64,000 nucleotides of DNA from Trachythela sp. YZ-2020 (taxonomy: Eukaryota; Cnidaria; Anthozoa; Malacalcyonacea; Clavulariidae), in NCBI GenBank assembly GCA_016169945.1, contig JADLSH010000127.1:1924501-1988500 (forward strand), written 5' to 3'. Position numbers and translations under genes: made by a program. Below, one piece after another: positions 1 through 11,300 of this stretch. Below the pieces are notes generated by a model. It ran no database searches. It was not told where the DNA came from and saw only the letters and a list, made by a program, of their open reading frames with translations. How positions within the stretch are numbered: the stretch's first letter is position 1; each line of letters starts with the position of its first letter.

Positions 1-540
1 TCTATTCTTTTAATCACATTATTTAGTAACAAGTCATTGTGAAACTTTGTTCACATATATTTGCTTAACACAAATTAAACTAAAATTTCATCAAACAATA
101 GTGCTATTAACGAGGTTGGTTGAGAGATGAAACGACCTTAAAAATATAAAGAAATATGTTGACGTTTTGAGGGAAGGCCCTTCGTCTGGACTTGACTACA
201 ATCATGGATTCTAGAAGTGGTTACGTCACACAATTTTCAACCATGCATGTTTACATTAGGCCGGACACGCAATGCAATGTGGGATAGTCACTGTTTGACA
301 GTGGAATGACGTAAGGATTTCTAAGGTCAATTTCCAGACGAAAGGTCTTCGCTCGGAATGTCAAAGTATTTTTTAGGCTATATTTTTCAGGTATAGTTCC
401 ATCTTTCAACCGTGAATATTGTTCATCGATCGCTACCTACACTGGAATTCAATATTATTATTTTTACCATATTATATGAAAACGACAAATTCGACTGTTC
501 GACGCAGTGTCATACATAGAAAATGTCAGTACGTTTTATG
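1..540. repeat. 3' flank of gene A, duplicated behind genes B and C
   Basis: No gene is visible here. The segment matches the 3' flanks of the other two RING-DTC genes (about 4027-4470 and 12790-13310), so the duplication unit included about 0.5 kb downstream of the stop codon. Inside it, roughly 158-372, is an inverted-repeat element whose arms read GAAGGCCCTTCGTCTGG on one side and CCAGACGAAAGGTCTTCGC on the other. A full-length copy lies at 12880-13100 and a shortened one at 4179-4260. Confidence 0.6.
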
Positions 541-1300
541 CTACTCTATAAATATATGTTCCTTAATTCCTTTCGCTGCCAGTTCTTCTTGAACTCTCTT
601 CAGGTAATCTGGATCGGGGTAGCCATAACTGAAATAGAAGTAAAGACATAATTACAGTGTATAATCAATAATGATCTAATGCACACAATACCATTTCTGT
701 AACGTCTGTGACTACATGTAACACAATATTAAATATATTACAACAAAATATTTAACACGACACAGAAATGTTAAACATACTTGGTTGGTCCTCCACTCGG
801 GTTGGTTTTGTGATGAATATCATTCCATATAACACAATTATCCCTTCCCGTTGTTGTTGACCGTCCAATTGTGAACGTTAACTTCTGATCAAACGCTTTC
901 TTTAAAAGCTTAAAAACATTCTTCCCTTCTTTGTTGTTGGGTAGATAAGCAGTTCGGCTTGTCCCCGCATATGGTTTACCAGGATTAGGATGATCTGAGC
1001 CTTGGGTTCCACTAGCAAACCTGTAATGCATAACAATTGTGCCGCACGATCCAAATCCAGGAAGAGATGTTGACTGAAAACTATCAAACATATTCCCTGG
1101 AGGTTGGTTGCCTGTGAGAGGACCATAAACCTGGGAACAAATTGGACATTTCCTTTTCGTTTTAAATGCTTCGTCAATACAGCCAGCACAAAATGAGTGA
1201 CCACATTTATCTAAGGTTTTCTTATCTGTGATGTCACGCAGACAGATTGAGCATTGTTCTTTATCGGTGAGTTTTGGAGAAGAGTGTAAGGATGTGATTT
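541..1300 (-). CDS. Gene A RING-DTC exons (Deltex C-terminal domain, DTX3/DTX3L type)
   Basis: Exon 1300-781 encodes a C3HC4 RING (CSICLRDI to CPICSQVYG) and most of a DTC domain, with GNQPPG, the DHPNPG motif, the AYLPNNKEG stretch and WNDIHHKT. After a phase-2 intron, exon 628-541 adds YGYPDPDYLKRVQEEL and the C-terminus. In the family the RING recruits an E2 and the DTC domain binds ADP-ribose or NAD, linking ubiquitination with ADP-ribosylation. The residue before GYPDP is Tyr, as I recall for DTX3L, where DTX1/2/4 have His; the Glu in QEEL is kept. RING-DTC without WWE domains also fits the DTX3/DTX3L subclass. Confidence 0.85.
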
Positions 1301-3120
1301 CTAAGAAAAAGAAATTCAAAGATCATATTTACTTTTCAGTGATATTTTTCACCTCTCTTCAAATATAAACAACAAATACAAGGCAACAAATACCTTTACT
1401 TTTTCCCGCGTTTCCCAGCACTGCATTAGAATAACTTGGAGACGAACAACTCATAGGAGTAGAAAATGCCGGTGCCTTTGGATTTAGATTGGATTTGCCA
1501 CCTTGATTTCCTAATGCATGAAATAGAAGATAATGCAAAAATTAATTGAATGACCATATTTATCTAAGGTTTTCTTATCTGCAATGTCACACAGACAGAT
1601 TGAGCATTCATTTTTCATTCTCACCTCTTAATCCACTCGTGTCGGTCCTATGCTGTTTGTAATATAAAATCAAATCACTAAAGCCTTAAAGGTGCAAGAA
1701 TTAATACATGCGGTAATCACAAAAAACCATGCTCGCGTTTCGCACACTCGATAGAGGCGATGTTATTCTGCGGCGAGTTTTTACTACAGTAGTATGAAAT
1801 GCAACATTTTTACACGTGTCTACACTACATTGCAGAAACGCTCTTGAGTATTCTTTACTTCTCCCACCATGTTTCCCACCATTAGGAACTACCTCATCAA
1901 TAGAACATGAACCTCCGTGATTCCCCCCGCACCCACATGACTTGTTCCTTACCTTTATCTTCATTCCTTCCATCCACATGTCCTAAACTCTTTTTCAGCC
2001 CTCTCAAAATCTCTTCGTTTAATGGTTCCTTCCCAGCACATGGAGTGTAGCTCAACTTTGCAACGGGTATTGGTGCTTTAAAATATTCTTTGCGTTTCGT
2101 CAAAAGATTATTTGCACTTTCCAGCATCATTTTCTGAGAGGAAATAATTTCTTCTTCCGTGCCTTGGTTGACCAATTTTTTTGAAAGTTGAACAGATCTT
2201 TGTACGTTTTCTACATATAGCTTTGTTTCTCTGGTCTGTTTGTCCAACTTTGCTCGTTCACCTTTGTGAATTTGATCTACTTTATTCAAAAGTGTTTCTG
2301 CTTTTTGATCCAACATTTTAACGACTTTCTTCGCCATTAATTCTTTCCTTTGTATAATTTTACTTTTGGCATCTTCAGCATCGCGATCAAGTCCTTCTGT
2401 CGTAAGCGTTAATCGTTCAACAAAGGCATTGCCTTCAGTTAAAACGCCATCCATTGCGTTATTATTTGAAGCAAGTAGTTCCTTATAGTTGTTCGCTACA
2501 TCCTTGACGAGAAAACACGAATGATTTTGCTTCACGTGTTTAAAATCCATGCAGTCCTTACAAATCAGTTGGTCGCAGGTTTCGCAGTAAACTTTCAATG
2601 TCTTGCCATGATGTTCATTGCAATACATTTTGTCCTTGATTTTCTTTCGATTTTCTGGCTTTGATAACTCTTCCATCGATAGAACAGAATGACCGGTGTT
2701 AGCTCGATATTTATTATGATCTGTCAGACATTCTCGACATAAGAATTTTTCACAGGTGACACAACGAGCGACTGAGTAGCTTTGACTACAATTATGTGAA
2801 CACGGAACGCCTATTCCACGATCCAGTACGGCTGTCGCTTTTACCATGTTACAAATGAAATGATTTCTTCGCATGTCGGCGACCTGTTTGTCGGGATCGA
2901 GTGTAAACGTCTCACGACAATTTGGACATGGAAACTCTCGAATAGGCCGACCGCGAGGTGCTTTGTCACGACATGTTTTCACAACACCTTCCAAACAATC
3001 TTTACAGAATGAGTGGAAGCAAGGAAGGGTTCTGGGGTCTTTTAATGGCTCCAGACATACAGTACACTGTAGATTTTCTTCAAGTTGATTGATCGGGTCA
3101 GCTTCCAAAGCACGAGCCAT
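541..3120 (-). CDS. Gene A: TRIM + RING-DTC (Deltex-like) fusion, gene model
   Basis: Four exons can be joined in frame on the minus strand: 3120-1953, 1501-1394, 1300-781 and 628-541, 1884 nt or 627 aa. The order is a TRIM block (RING, two B-boxes, coiled coil; residues 1-389), a short linker, a second RING (about 443-482) and a DTC domain to the end. TRIM and Deltex proteins are both RING E3 ubiquitin ligases, and DTC domains bind ADP-ribose or NAD. The exon phases (1-1, 1-1, 2-2) support joining. Unlike gene B, no macro exon lies between the TRIM and linker exons. The alternative is two separate genes, a one-exon TRIM and a RING-DTC gene using another start; transcripts would decide. Compared with B and C the last exon reads five codons further before its stop. 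Confidence 0.6.
1394..1501 (-). CDS. Gene A linker exon (S/P/A-rich)
   Basis: This small exon has phase-1 borders on both sides and encodes a low-complexity linker containing SNLNPKAPAFS. The acceptor is ATCAAG and the donor GTATTT. A clear homologue is at 5974-6072 in gene B. No domain is recognised; it probably tethers the RING-DTC module to what lies upstream. I found no counterpart in gene C. Confidence 0.65.
1552..1610 (-). pseudogene. Relic of a duplicated RING exon inside gene A intron 1
   Basis: Read on the minus strand this piece encodes ECSICLCDIADKKTLDKYG, the first third of the Deltex-type RING found intact at 781-1300. One zinc ligand Cys is Tyr and the rest of the RING and the DTC are missing. 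It looks like a broken partial exon duplication. Confidence 0.6.
1953..3120 (-). CDS. Gene A exon 1: TRIM (RING, B-box 1, B-box 2, coiled coil)
   Basis: The exon starts with ATG and opens with MARALEADPINQLEENLQC. A C3HC4 RING spans about residues 19-68 (C-x2-C, C-x-H-x2-C-x2-C, C-x2-C). B-box 1 follows at about 108-150 and B-box 2 (CNEHHGKTLKVYCETC) at about 165-205. A charged heptad-like coiled coil runs to about residue 330. This is the usual RBCC order, here without NHL or SPRY domain in the exon. The exon ends in a phase-1 GTAAGG donor after GATAAAG. The protein is nearly identical to the exons at 10252-11419, 31272-32423 and 35404-36562, most strongly over the first 200 residues. The expected role is E3 ubiquitin ligation; no substrate can be inferred. 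Confidence 0.85.
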
Positions 3121-4477
3121 TTATAACGAGGAAAATTCAGAAGCATCTTACATGTCGACTTTGTCTTACTCGGCTTCGGCAGTGACGCGAACGAGATCCT
3201 GTTGAGAGGTTTTACTGATCACATGACTGAACTTTCATTATTGCTTCTTAGAAAATGTATTCCTGGCAAATGACTGTTGCTATCAAATTACAATCCTTAT
3301 ATATAAAATCCTTACTTGAATGCTAGTATGACGCAAACGAGATTAGCTATATAGAGCAGCTTTTGTTTGTATAATCGCATGACTGAACTTTCGTTATTGC
3401 TTCTTAGAAAATGTATTCCTGGTAATAAACTTTGGTAAACTGTTGTTATCATATTACAATTGCTAATTTCCTCTATAGAAATGATAAGAGATATATTTAA
3501 TAATATTTCTCTTTGCCCTTGGGACCTTGATCATGACCCCAATGACAACCATATCCCTAACACTAAATGAATGTTAGCGTGTGAAACATATAAATAACTG
3601 TTGTTCTAAAGCTAAAATGGGTTTTAGAGTTGATTTGAATACAGCAGAAAAGTTCGTTAGTTCTTTTTCTGTTTTCTATTTAGACATTTAATTTGTAAGA
3701 TGCAATATATGGAATAAAACGTCATTCGAAAACGAGTTGTAATTTGCTAGCAACAAACTTTGTAATTACATCATGGAACTGATATTGTCAGTTACATTGC
3801 TGCAATATAACAGTAAAACACGAATAGGAACAGACAATAATATCTCACATTATTTTAATACAAACACAATTCTATTCTTTTAATCACATTATTTAGTAAC
3901 AATTCATTGTGAAACTTGGGTAACACCATGGAACTGATATTTTCAGTTACATTGCTGCAACATTACAGTAAAACACGAATAGGAACAGACAATAATATCT
4001 CACATTATTTTAACACAAACACAATTCTATTCTTTTAATCACATTATTTAGTAACAATTCATTGTGAAACTTTGTTCACATATATTTGCTTAACACAAAC
4101 TAAAATTTCATCAAACAATAGTGCTATTTACGAGGTTGGTTGAGAGATGAAACGACCTGAAAAATATAAAGAAATATTGCGACGTTCTGAGCGAAGGCCC
4201 TTCGTCTGGAATTGACCACAATCAGACCAGACGAAAGGTCTTCGCTCGGAACGTCAAAGTATTTTCTAGGCTATATTTTTCAGGTATAGATATATCTTTC
4301 AACCGTGCATATTATTCACAATCGCTACCTACACTGGAAGTCAATATTATTATTTACCAGATTATATGAAAACGACGAATTCAACTGTTCGTGCAACACA
4401 GTGTCTGTGGATTATACATAGAAAATGTCATTACGTTTAGTACTACTCTATAAACTAAATTGTTGCATCCACTTTCT
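3121..4477. promoter_or_regulatory. Gene A promoter side and gene B 3' flank, with local duplications
   Basis: No coding region is seen. The 200 bp above the gene A start resemble the sequence above the other three TRIM exons, including the shared block TTGCTTCTTAGAAAATGTAT. That block occurs twice here (about 3238-3263 and 3396-3421), so the upstream region is locally duplicated. A second tandem duplication of about 145 bp covers 3775-3920 and 3930-4070. The part beyond about 4027 matches the 3' flank of gene A. No TATA or initiator can be assigned with confidence. Confidence 0.45.
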
Positions 4478-5319
4478 TTATTCAGTAATTCCTTTCGCTG
4501 CCAGTTCTTCCTGTACTCTCCTCAGGTAATCTGGATCAGGGTAGCCATAACTGAAATAAAAGTAGATATTGTATAAAACTAAAGATGACTGTCAAATCAA
4601 CTAAATAGTCTGCTTTCGCAAATAGTCTGCTTTCGTGCTAATTGCACCTTTCTACGCGCTTACGTTGTACCAAGTCAAAAGCTTGGCTTCATATGTACTT
4701 CATAAAATTAATTGTCCAAATAGATAGCTTAACTAGTGTTAAAAGTGAAATGTTAAAAGTGAATGAAATATAGAACGGTACAAAAGAAACCTTTCAACAT
4801 ACTTGGTTGCTCCTCCTGTTATTTTGGTTTTATGATGAATATCATTCCAGGTAATGACGTTATTCGTCCCAAGTGTCGATGACCGTCCAATTGTGAACGT
4901 CAATTTCTGCTCAAACGCTTTCTTCAAAAGTTTAAGAACCTTTTGTCCTTCTTTGTTGTCAGGCAGATATCCATAGCGAGTGGTTCCCTGATATCGCTGA
5001 CCAGGATTAGGATGATCTGGTCCTTGCACACCACCATCAAATTTGTACGCGATAACAATGGTACTACCCGATCTATACCCAGGTAGACTTGACGACAAAT
5101 AATTTACAGACATTTTTCCTGGGGGTTGATTTCCAATCAGAGTTCCATAAACGTGGAAACAAGTTGGACATTTCTTCTGATGTTTGAATGCCTCGTCGAT
5201 ACAACCGGTACAAAACGAGTGACCACATTTATGTAGGGTTTTCTTATCTGTGAAGTCACACAGACAGATAGGGCATTTATCATCACCGGAGCTACTCGGA
5301 TCGGGTCCTGGGTTCTTGT
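4478..5319 (-). CDS. Gene B RING-DTC exons
   Basis: Exon 5319-4803 carries the RING (CPICLCDF to CPTCFHVYG) and the DTC domain with GNQPPG, DHPNPGQRY, GYLPDNKEG and WNDIHHKT. Exon 4550-4478 ends YGYPDPDYLRRVQEELAAKG plus ITE and a TAA stop. The phase-2 intron between them sits at the same place as in genes A and C. The position before GYPDP is Tyr. The expected role is E3 ligation coupled to ADP-ribose recognition, in the same chain as the macro domain. Confidence 0.85.
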
Positions 5320-8300
5320 CTGAAATCAAACAAATGTAAAAATATTCTTATAATAAAGACGAGAGCCCAGCACATTGTTTAACAAAAGAATGTACGGCTA
5401 TATTTAAAATGTATGGCTCTATTCAATTAAAGCACTATGTTGAGCTCTCGTTTTCATTATAGAAATACAAACATATTTAATCTTAAGACCTGGATTAACT
5501 GGAGACCTGGGGCCAGTTGTATAAAACTCTTAACTACTTTTTAACTAGCCATTTCGCAGTTAAATTGTAGTTAACTCCAAAATCCACGATTGTGATTGGT
5601 TAACTTTCGCACTAACTATAGTTAACTTTAACTACTTTTTTATACAACCGGCCCCTGGATGCAAGGATTAACTGATTATGACAATAGTTGATGTGAACAT
5701 GAATTAATCTATTTGGTCAGTTTTGGCAACAAAATATTCATTAGAAGATTCAAAGAAAGGCCCAATGTCAGAAAGTGAATACATTGAGAAAGTAATACTT
5801 GTTATTGTAAAAGAACATAATGTCTGGGTTCCAATTCGTCGTAGCTGTTGTGACCAAGTCATAATCATACGTGGTAGCCGATGGTACTCTATTACATCGG
5901 CTATCTTGACACAGTCGCGATCGTCACGGCTAAACAGAAACCAGGTCTCAACAAGACACAAGACAACAAATACCTTTTTCGTTTTTTGCTTTTCCTGTCA
6001 CTGCACCTGAATAACTGGAAGGTGTTGAGGCAGAGAATGCTGGAGCTTTTGGATTTAGATTCGATTTGTTACCTTGATTCCCTAATAAATAAAATAGAAA
6101 ATAATGCCTACTAGTTACAAGTCGTAAATTTCAAGACACAGGTGTTTGTATAAATATAAAACTACCTATTTTAAAGTGGATATTTTAAATATTCACAGCA
6201 ATGATGTATAAATAAAACGATTTGCAGTCGTGTATAGCCTCCTGCGCAGGCATCCTTTAAGCCGGCGGGCAAAAAATTAGTTGTTCTAAACACAGTGATA
6301 GCAAACCAGGCACCGTGACTTATGAGATGCCTACGGAGGAGGCTAAGTTCCTCAAGTTCAATTCAGAATTGAGCCACCTTAAGCCACGCACAAACGAGCA
6401 AGTTTTCTTTGACAAGTTCTATTTGCTCGTGTGCATGGCAAAAAATTGACAAGTTTTCCTTGACAAGGAACCTAGTCATACCAGACAATGAGAAATCGTT
6501 CGAAAAAACTTGTTTGCCGTACACACGAACAAATAAAGTCGTCAAGGAAAACTTGCTTGTCTGTACGAGACTTTACTTTATATCGTACCTTTATTATCTC
6601 CACCAGAATGTGAATCACGACTTCCTTCATAATTGACCGTCGCTTTCGAGTCTACCGCACCAGTGGCTCTGGTGTTGGCTGCAGGATTTTGCCCCAACGT
6701 GTTAAATTGACTTTGCTCATACTGGTTTGCGTTTCTTCCCGCGTTGTTGGAATGAAACACTTCAACATTTTCCCGTTGGATTGCAGCACCAAACCGTTTC
6801 TTCATTTCTTGCGCGAACACTTGTGAAGTTGGTTTATCGATGTTGACGAAGCGAATATCTTTCAGAGGGTTGGATTTAGCTGCGTCCTTAGCAAAATTTG
6901 TCGCCGCCGAAAACAGAACTTCGGCACAGATCTGGACAGGAACACCAAATATACCAGAACTTATTGCAGGTATAGAGATACTGGTTGCACCATTTTGACT
7001 TGCAGTTGTCAAACAGTGGAAGACTGCGTGGTACAAAACGTTCTTTGCTTCATCTTTCTGATAATAATTAGCCCATCTTGGGCCTACTGCGTGAATAATT
7101 AAGTTACAAGGAAGATTGCCAGCCTTTGTTGCTACAACCTCTCCAGGAATGAGACTTTTATACCGTCGTTTCTTCATAATGTCGTCACTTTCATCTTGAA
7201 TTGATTTCCCTCCGGCTTTTACGATTGCTGCCGCTGCTCCGCCGCAGTGTTTGAGATCTTCATTTGCTGGATTCACAATAACATCGGCTGTCTCTTTCGT
7301 AATATCTCCTTGATAGACGGTAACGTTCACATTTTGGACTAAAGCACAGGAAAGCTTTTCAACAAGAACTTTTTCTTCTGTTGCACTTTTGGTTTTGGAT
7401 GAACTATCTGCTGCCTTTTTGGGTTTTGCTGTCAAATCCCCATCTTCGCTTTTCAAGAACTTCAGGGCTTCCTGAACTTTATCTCTTTCACCATAGATCG
7501 TTATTTTATCCCTCTTCTGAGCTGAATCGATAACCACAGAAAATTTGGTACGAGCCTCCGAAATAACGTCTTTTTTATTCTTTGGTAGCATTGGGAACTC
7601 CTCTTGGTGCATTTTTTGGTTTTGAGCTTGATAAAAGTCAATGAACTGATCCATTCTCTTTGAAAACTTCTTTTGATCCACATCTTCGCGGGCAATAAGC
7701 TTCAAATCTCTCTCGGTCTTCGACTTAATTTCAAATCTGATCTCTTTGGAGACATTTTCAAGCTTTTGAAATACTTCATAATTGTACGCTATGATATGGC
7801 GAAGAAAAAGCGTGTTAACTGTAAACGACTCGTCCGGTTGTTTACTTTGCGCTGGTTGGTCGGATGGTGTAGGTGAGGTATCCAATGGTTCGTCAGTTAC
7901 TCTAGGTGAGACACCTGATTGGTCAAGCGCTGTGCTAGAGGCAAATGAGAAATTGGTTACTGGATCATTATTATTTCCAGTTTTGTCTGAACCAGAAATA
8001 TAAGCAACAAGCTTCTGTCTAACAGCATATATCTTATTCCATGTGCCAGTTAAATACCCTGCTTCAAGATCAACTCCTCCTTTCTGTAAAATTTCTTTCA
8101 ATTTAGCTTCTTTCCGTATCTTTTTAGTAAGATCATCATTCAGCTTGACTCTTGTCTCGCAAAATGGTGATTCTGATGTTGTTCCCTGACTTTTATCCAA
8201 GCCACGACGTTGATTAATCTCATGTTGGCGGGCGTCCTTTCCAACGAGTGTTTTTCTATTTTTACCCCGATCTTTCCCATTCGTACTGTTCGGCTGTGTT

Positions 8301-11300
8301 TCATTATTGGACGGAATAATTTGGACATCATCGTTGTCAGGGAGTGGCCAGATTTTTGAAACACTTTCAGATCCGAGAGCTTCAATTGATCCCTATGTAG
8401 AATGAAAACTAATTTAATTAACTTTATACGGGATAGCTCTGTCAGTTCTAAGCCCTTGTGGTCTAGTAAGGGCTATCCCTTATTGATCCAGTGTTACTAC
8501 AGGAAGAAACCTAAGCTAAACTAACATTATTTATACTGGACAACAATATCAGTTCTAAACTGTTCTTCCTAGAGGTGGAGTAAGATCCATCCCTCATTGA
8601 TCCAGTGTTACTACAAAAGGAAACCTAAACTAAACTAGTTCTATCTATACTAGAGAACTCTATCACTTCTAAACCGTTCTTCCTAGAGGTATAATAAGAG
8701 CCATCCCTTATTGATCCAGTGTGAAAATATAATCTGACAACTGCATATTGAAGAAAACGAACTCAGACATTCCAGACCTTCCAGGCTGAAATTTTCAATC
8801 TAGTAATTTACAGCCATTCGGATAATCTGGCGGAACTGATACATGCTGAAAATATAGTTTATTTGTGTTTTCTAGCACACTTACTGTCGGAGGTTTCCAT
8901 TGCTCCACACTCAGTGCTGTCCCACCAATCTTGAGTGTATTACCTATGGCCCTTGGACCTACGGAAAAACAAATTGACAAGCCTTTTTTAAATCGAGCGT
9001 TAAGCCATTTGAACCAACTAAAAATTGATGAGAATTTATGAGAGTGCATGACAGTTGATGACGATGAGTTGGCGGTCAAACGCGAGCGAAAATTGCAACT
9101 CTCATCCTGGTGTGACCAGGGCATAGAATAGGAAATGACTAGAAGGGCCACTTGAGGCGGAACCTTTGAAGTTTTTGAAGCTGCGCATGCCGCATTACGC
9201 ATGTTCATTACCATTATTCTAGCCAGTCAATTGCATTTTCTGGCCAATAAACACGCTGAACTGGCTGGTCCGCCATTATTCTGGCCAGAAAACTGCATAA
9301 AAATAGGGGGTCACGTTGCACTGCTGAGTGGCCCTTCTGGTCATTTCCTATTCTGTGACCAGGGCATTGAAAGTAAACCCCGGTGAAACTCAACTTCGTA
9401 CCCAGGGCCTTTTGTGGCTCTCGAACTGACGTTTTCCAATAGAGGAATTTATTCTCGCTAAGCGAATAGAAAAACAAACCAGACGCAGTCTTGCGGTGCC
9501 CCGTCTGCACCGCAATTATGGAGAATGTCAGAAACTCAGAATACTGGCAACATTTTAACAATTTAAGGCATTTTAACAGTCGATTATAAATAGACCTGAC
9601 ATTTCGTATAATTTATTATAATAAAAAAAGTATTTTTGGGAAAGTTTGCAATGAGTTTGTTCGTGGCCGAGTGGTTAGGCCGGTTCAAACTCCCGTCGAA
9701 ACACTTTTTCTTAAAACTTTTAAAATAATTTTTAGACATTAGAGTTGGGGTTGGGATGGGTATATTTGATAAAAATCCAGAGATAAAAATCTAAATTCGT
9801 AGCAAAAAAATACGCCGGACATTTAGTTGTTGACAAAATAATAATAGGCATCGCAATATACATATGACCAGAGCATACATGAAGTACGCTCATCACATCT
9901 GATCAGCTACTCGCGTGTCGGTCCTCTGTTTAAAATCTAAAATCAAAATATCAAATCGATAAAGGTGCAACAATTAATACATGCAGTAATCACCATGAAA
10001 ACTTTGACGCACTAGATCGAAGCGATGTTATTACGTGGCGAATTTTTCTTCGTAGTACGAAATGCGCGACATTTTTACGCGTGTGTCTACACTACATTGC
10101 AGAAACGCTCCGCAGTATTCTTCACTTCTCCTACCCTGTTTCACATTAAGAACTATCTCATAAATAGTGCATAAACCTCCATTATTCTAAACCAAAATAA
10201 TTACTTACTATTTCCTCCCCACTCCCCCACCCATAATGACTTGTTCCTTACCTTTATCTTCATTCTTTCCATTCACTTCTTCTAAACCGTTTGCCAGCCC
10301 TCTCAAAATTTCTTCGTTTAATGGCTCCTTGCTAGCACAGGAAGTGTAGTTGAATTTTGTAACGGGTATAGGGGCTTTGAAATATTCTTTGCGTTTTGTC
10401 AGGAGTTTATTTGCACTTTCCAACATCATTTTCTGAGAGGAAATTATTTCTTCTTCCGTGCCTTGGTCGACCAATTTTTTTGAAAGTTGAACAGATCTTT
10501 GTACGTTTTCTACATATAGCTTTGTTTCTCTGGTCTGTTTGTCCAACTTTGCCCGTTCACCTTTGTGAATTTGATCTACTTCGTTCAAAAGTATTTCTGC
10601 TTTTTGATCCAATATTTTAACGACTTTCTTCGCCATTAATTCTTTCCTTTGTATAATTTTACTTTTGGCATCTTCAGCATCGCGACCAAGTCCTTCTGTC
10701 GTAAGCGTTAATCGTTCAACAAAGGCATTGCCTTCAGTTAAAACGTCTTCCATTGCGTTGTTATTTGAAGCAAGTAGTTCCTTATAGTTGTTGGCTACAT
10801 CCTTGACGAGAAAACACGAATGATTTGGCTTCACGTGTTTAAAATCCATGCAGTCCTTGCAAACCAGTTGGTCGCAGGTTTCGCAGTAAACTTTTAATAT
10901 CTTGTCCTGGTGTTCATTGCAGTACATTTTGTCCTTGATTTTCTTCCGATTCTCTGGCTTTGATAACTCTTCCATCGATAGAACAGAATGACCGGTGTTA
11001 GCTCGATATTTATTATGGTCGGTCAGACATTCTCGGCATACGAATTTTTCACAGGTGACGCAACGAGCGATTGAGTAGCTTTGACTACAATTATGTGAAC
11101 ATGGAACGCCTGTTCCACGATCTAGTACGGCTGTCGCTTTTACGATGTTGCAGATGAAATGGTTCCGTGGCATGTCGGCGACCTGTTTGTCGGGATCGAG
11201 TGTAAACGTCTCACGACAATGTGGACATGGAAACTCTTGAATAGGCCGACCGCGAGGTGCTTTGTCACGACATGTTTTCACAACGCCTTCCAAACAATCT

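Noticed and set aside
2873..3088. 71-codon open frame opposite the TRIM exon, also at 31304-31519 and 35436-35651
   Set aside because: It mirrors the RING coding strand in every copy and shows no independent features.
8140..8385. 81-codon frame starting MKLSDLKVF as an N-terminus for the gene B macro exon
   Set aside because: The overlapping frame GSIEALGSESVSKIW is continuous with the macro-domain frame and aligns with gene C (VTRIW).
9660..9705. tRNA-like sequence GGCCGAGTGGTTAGGC followed by GGTTCAAAC
   Set aside because: The A- and B-box-like parts are too close and no cloverleaf can be folded; it is a degenerate fragment.
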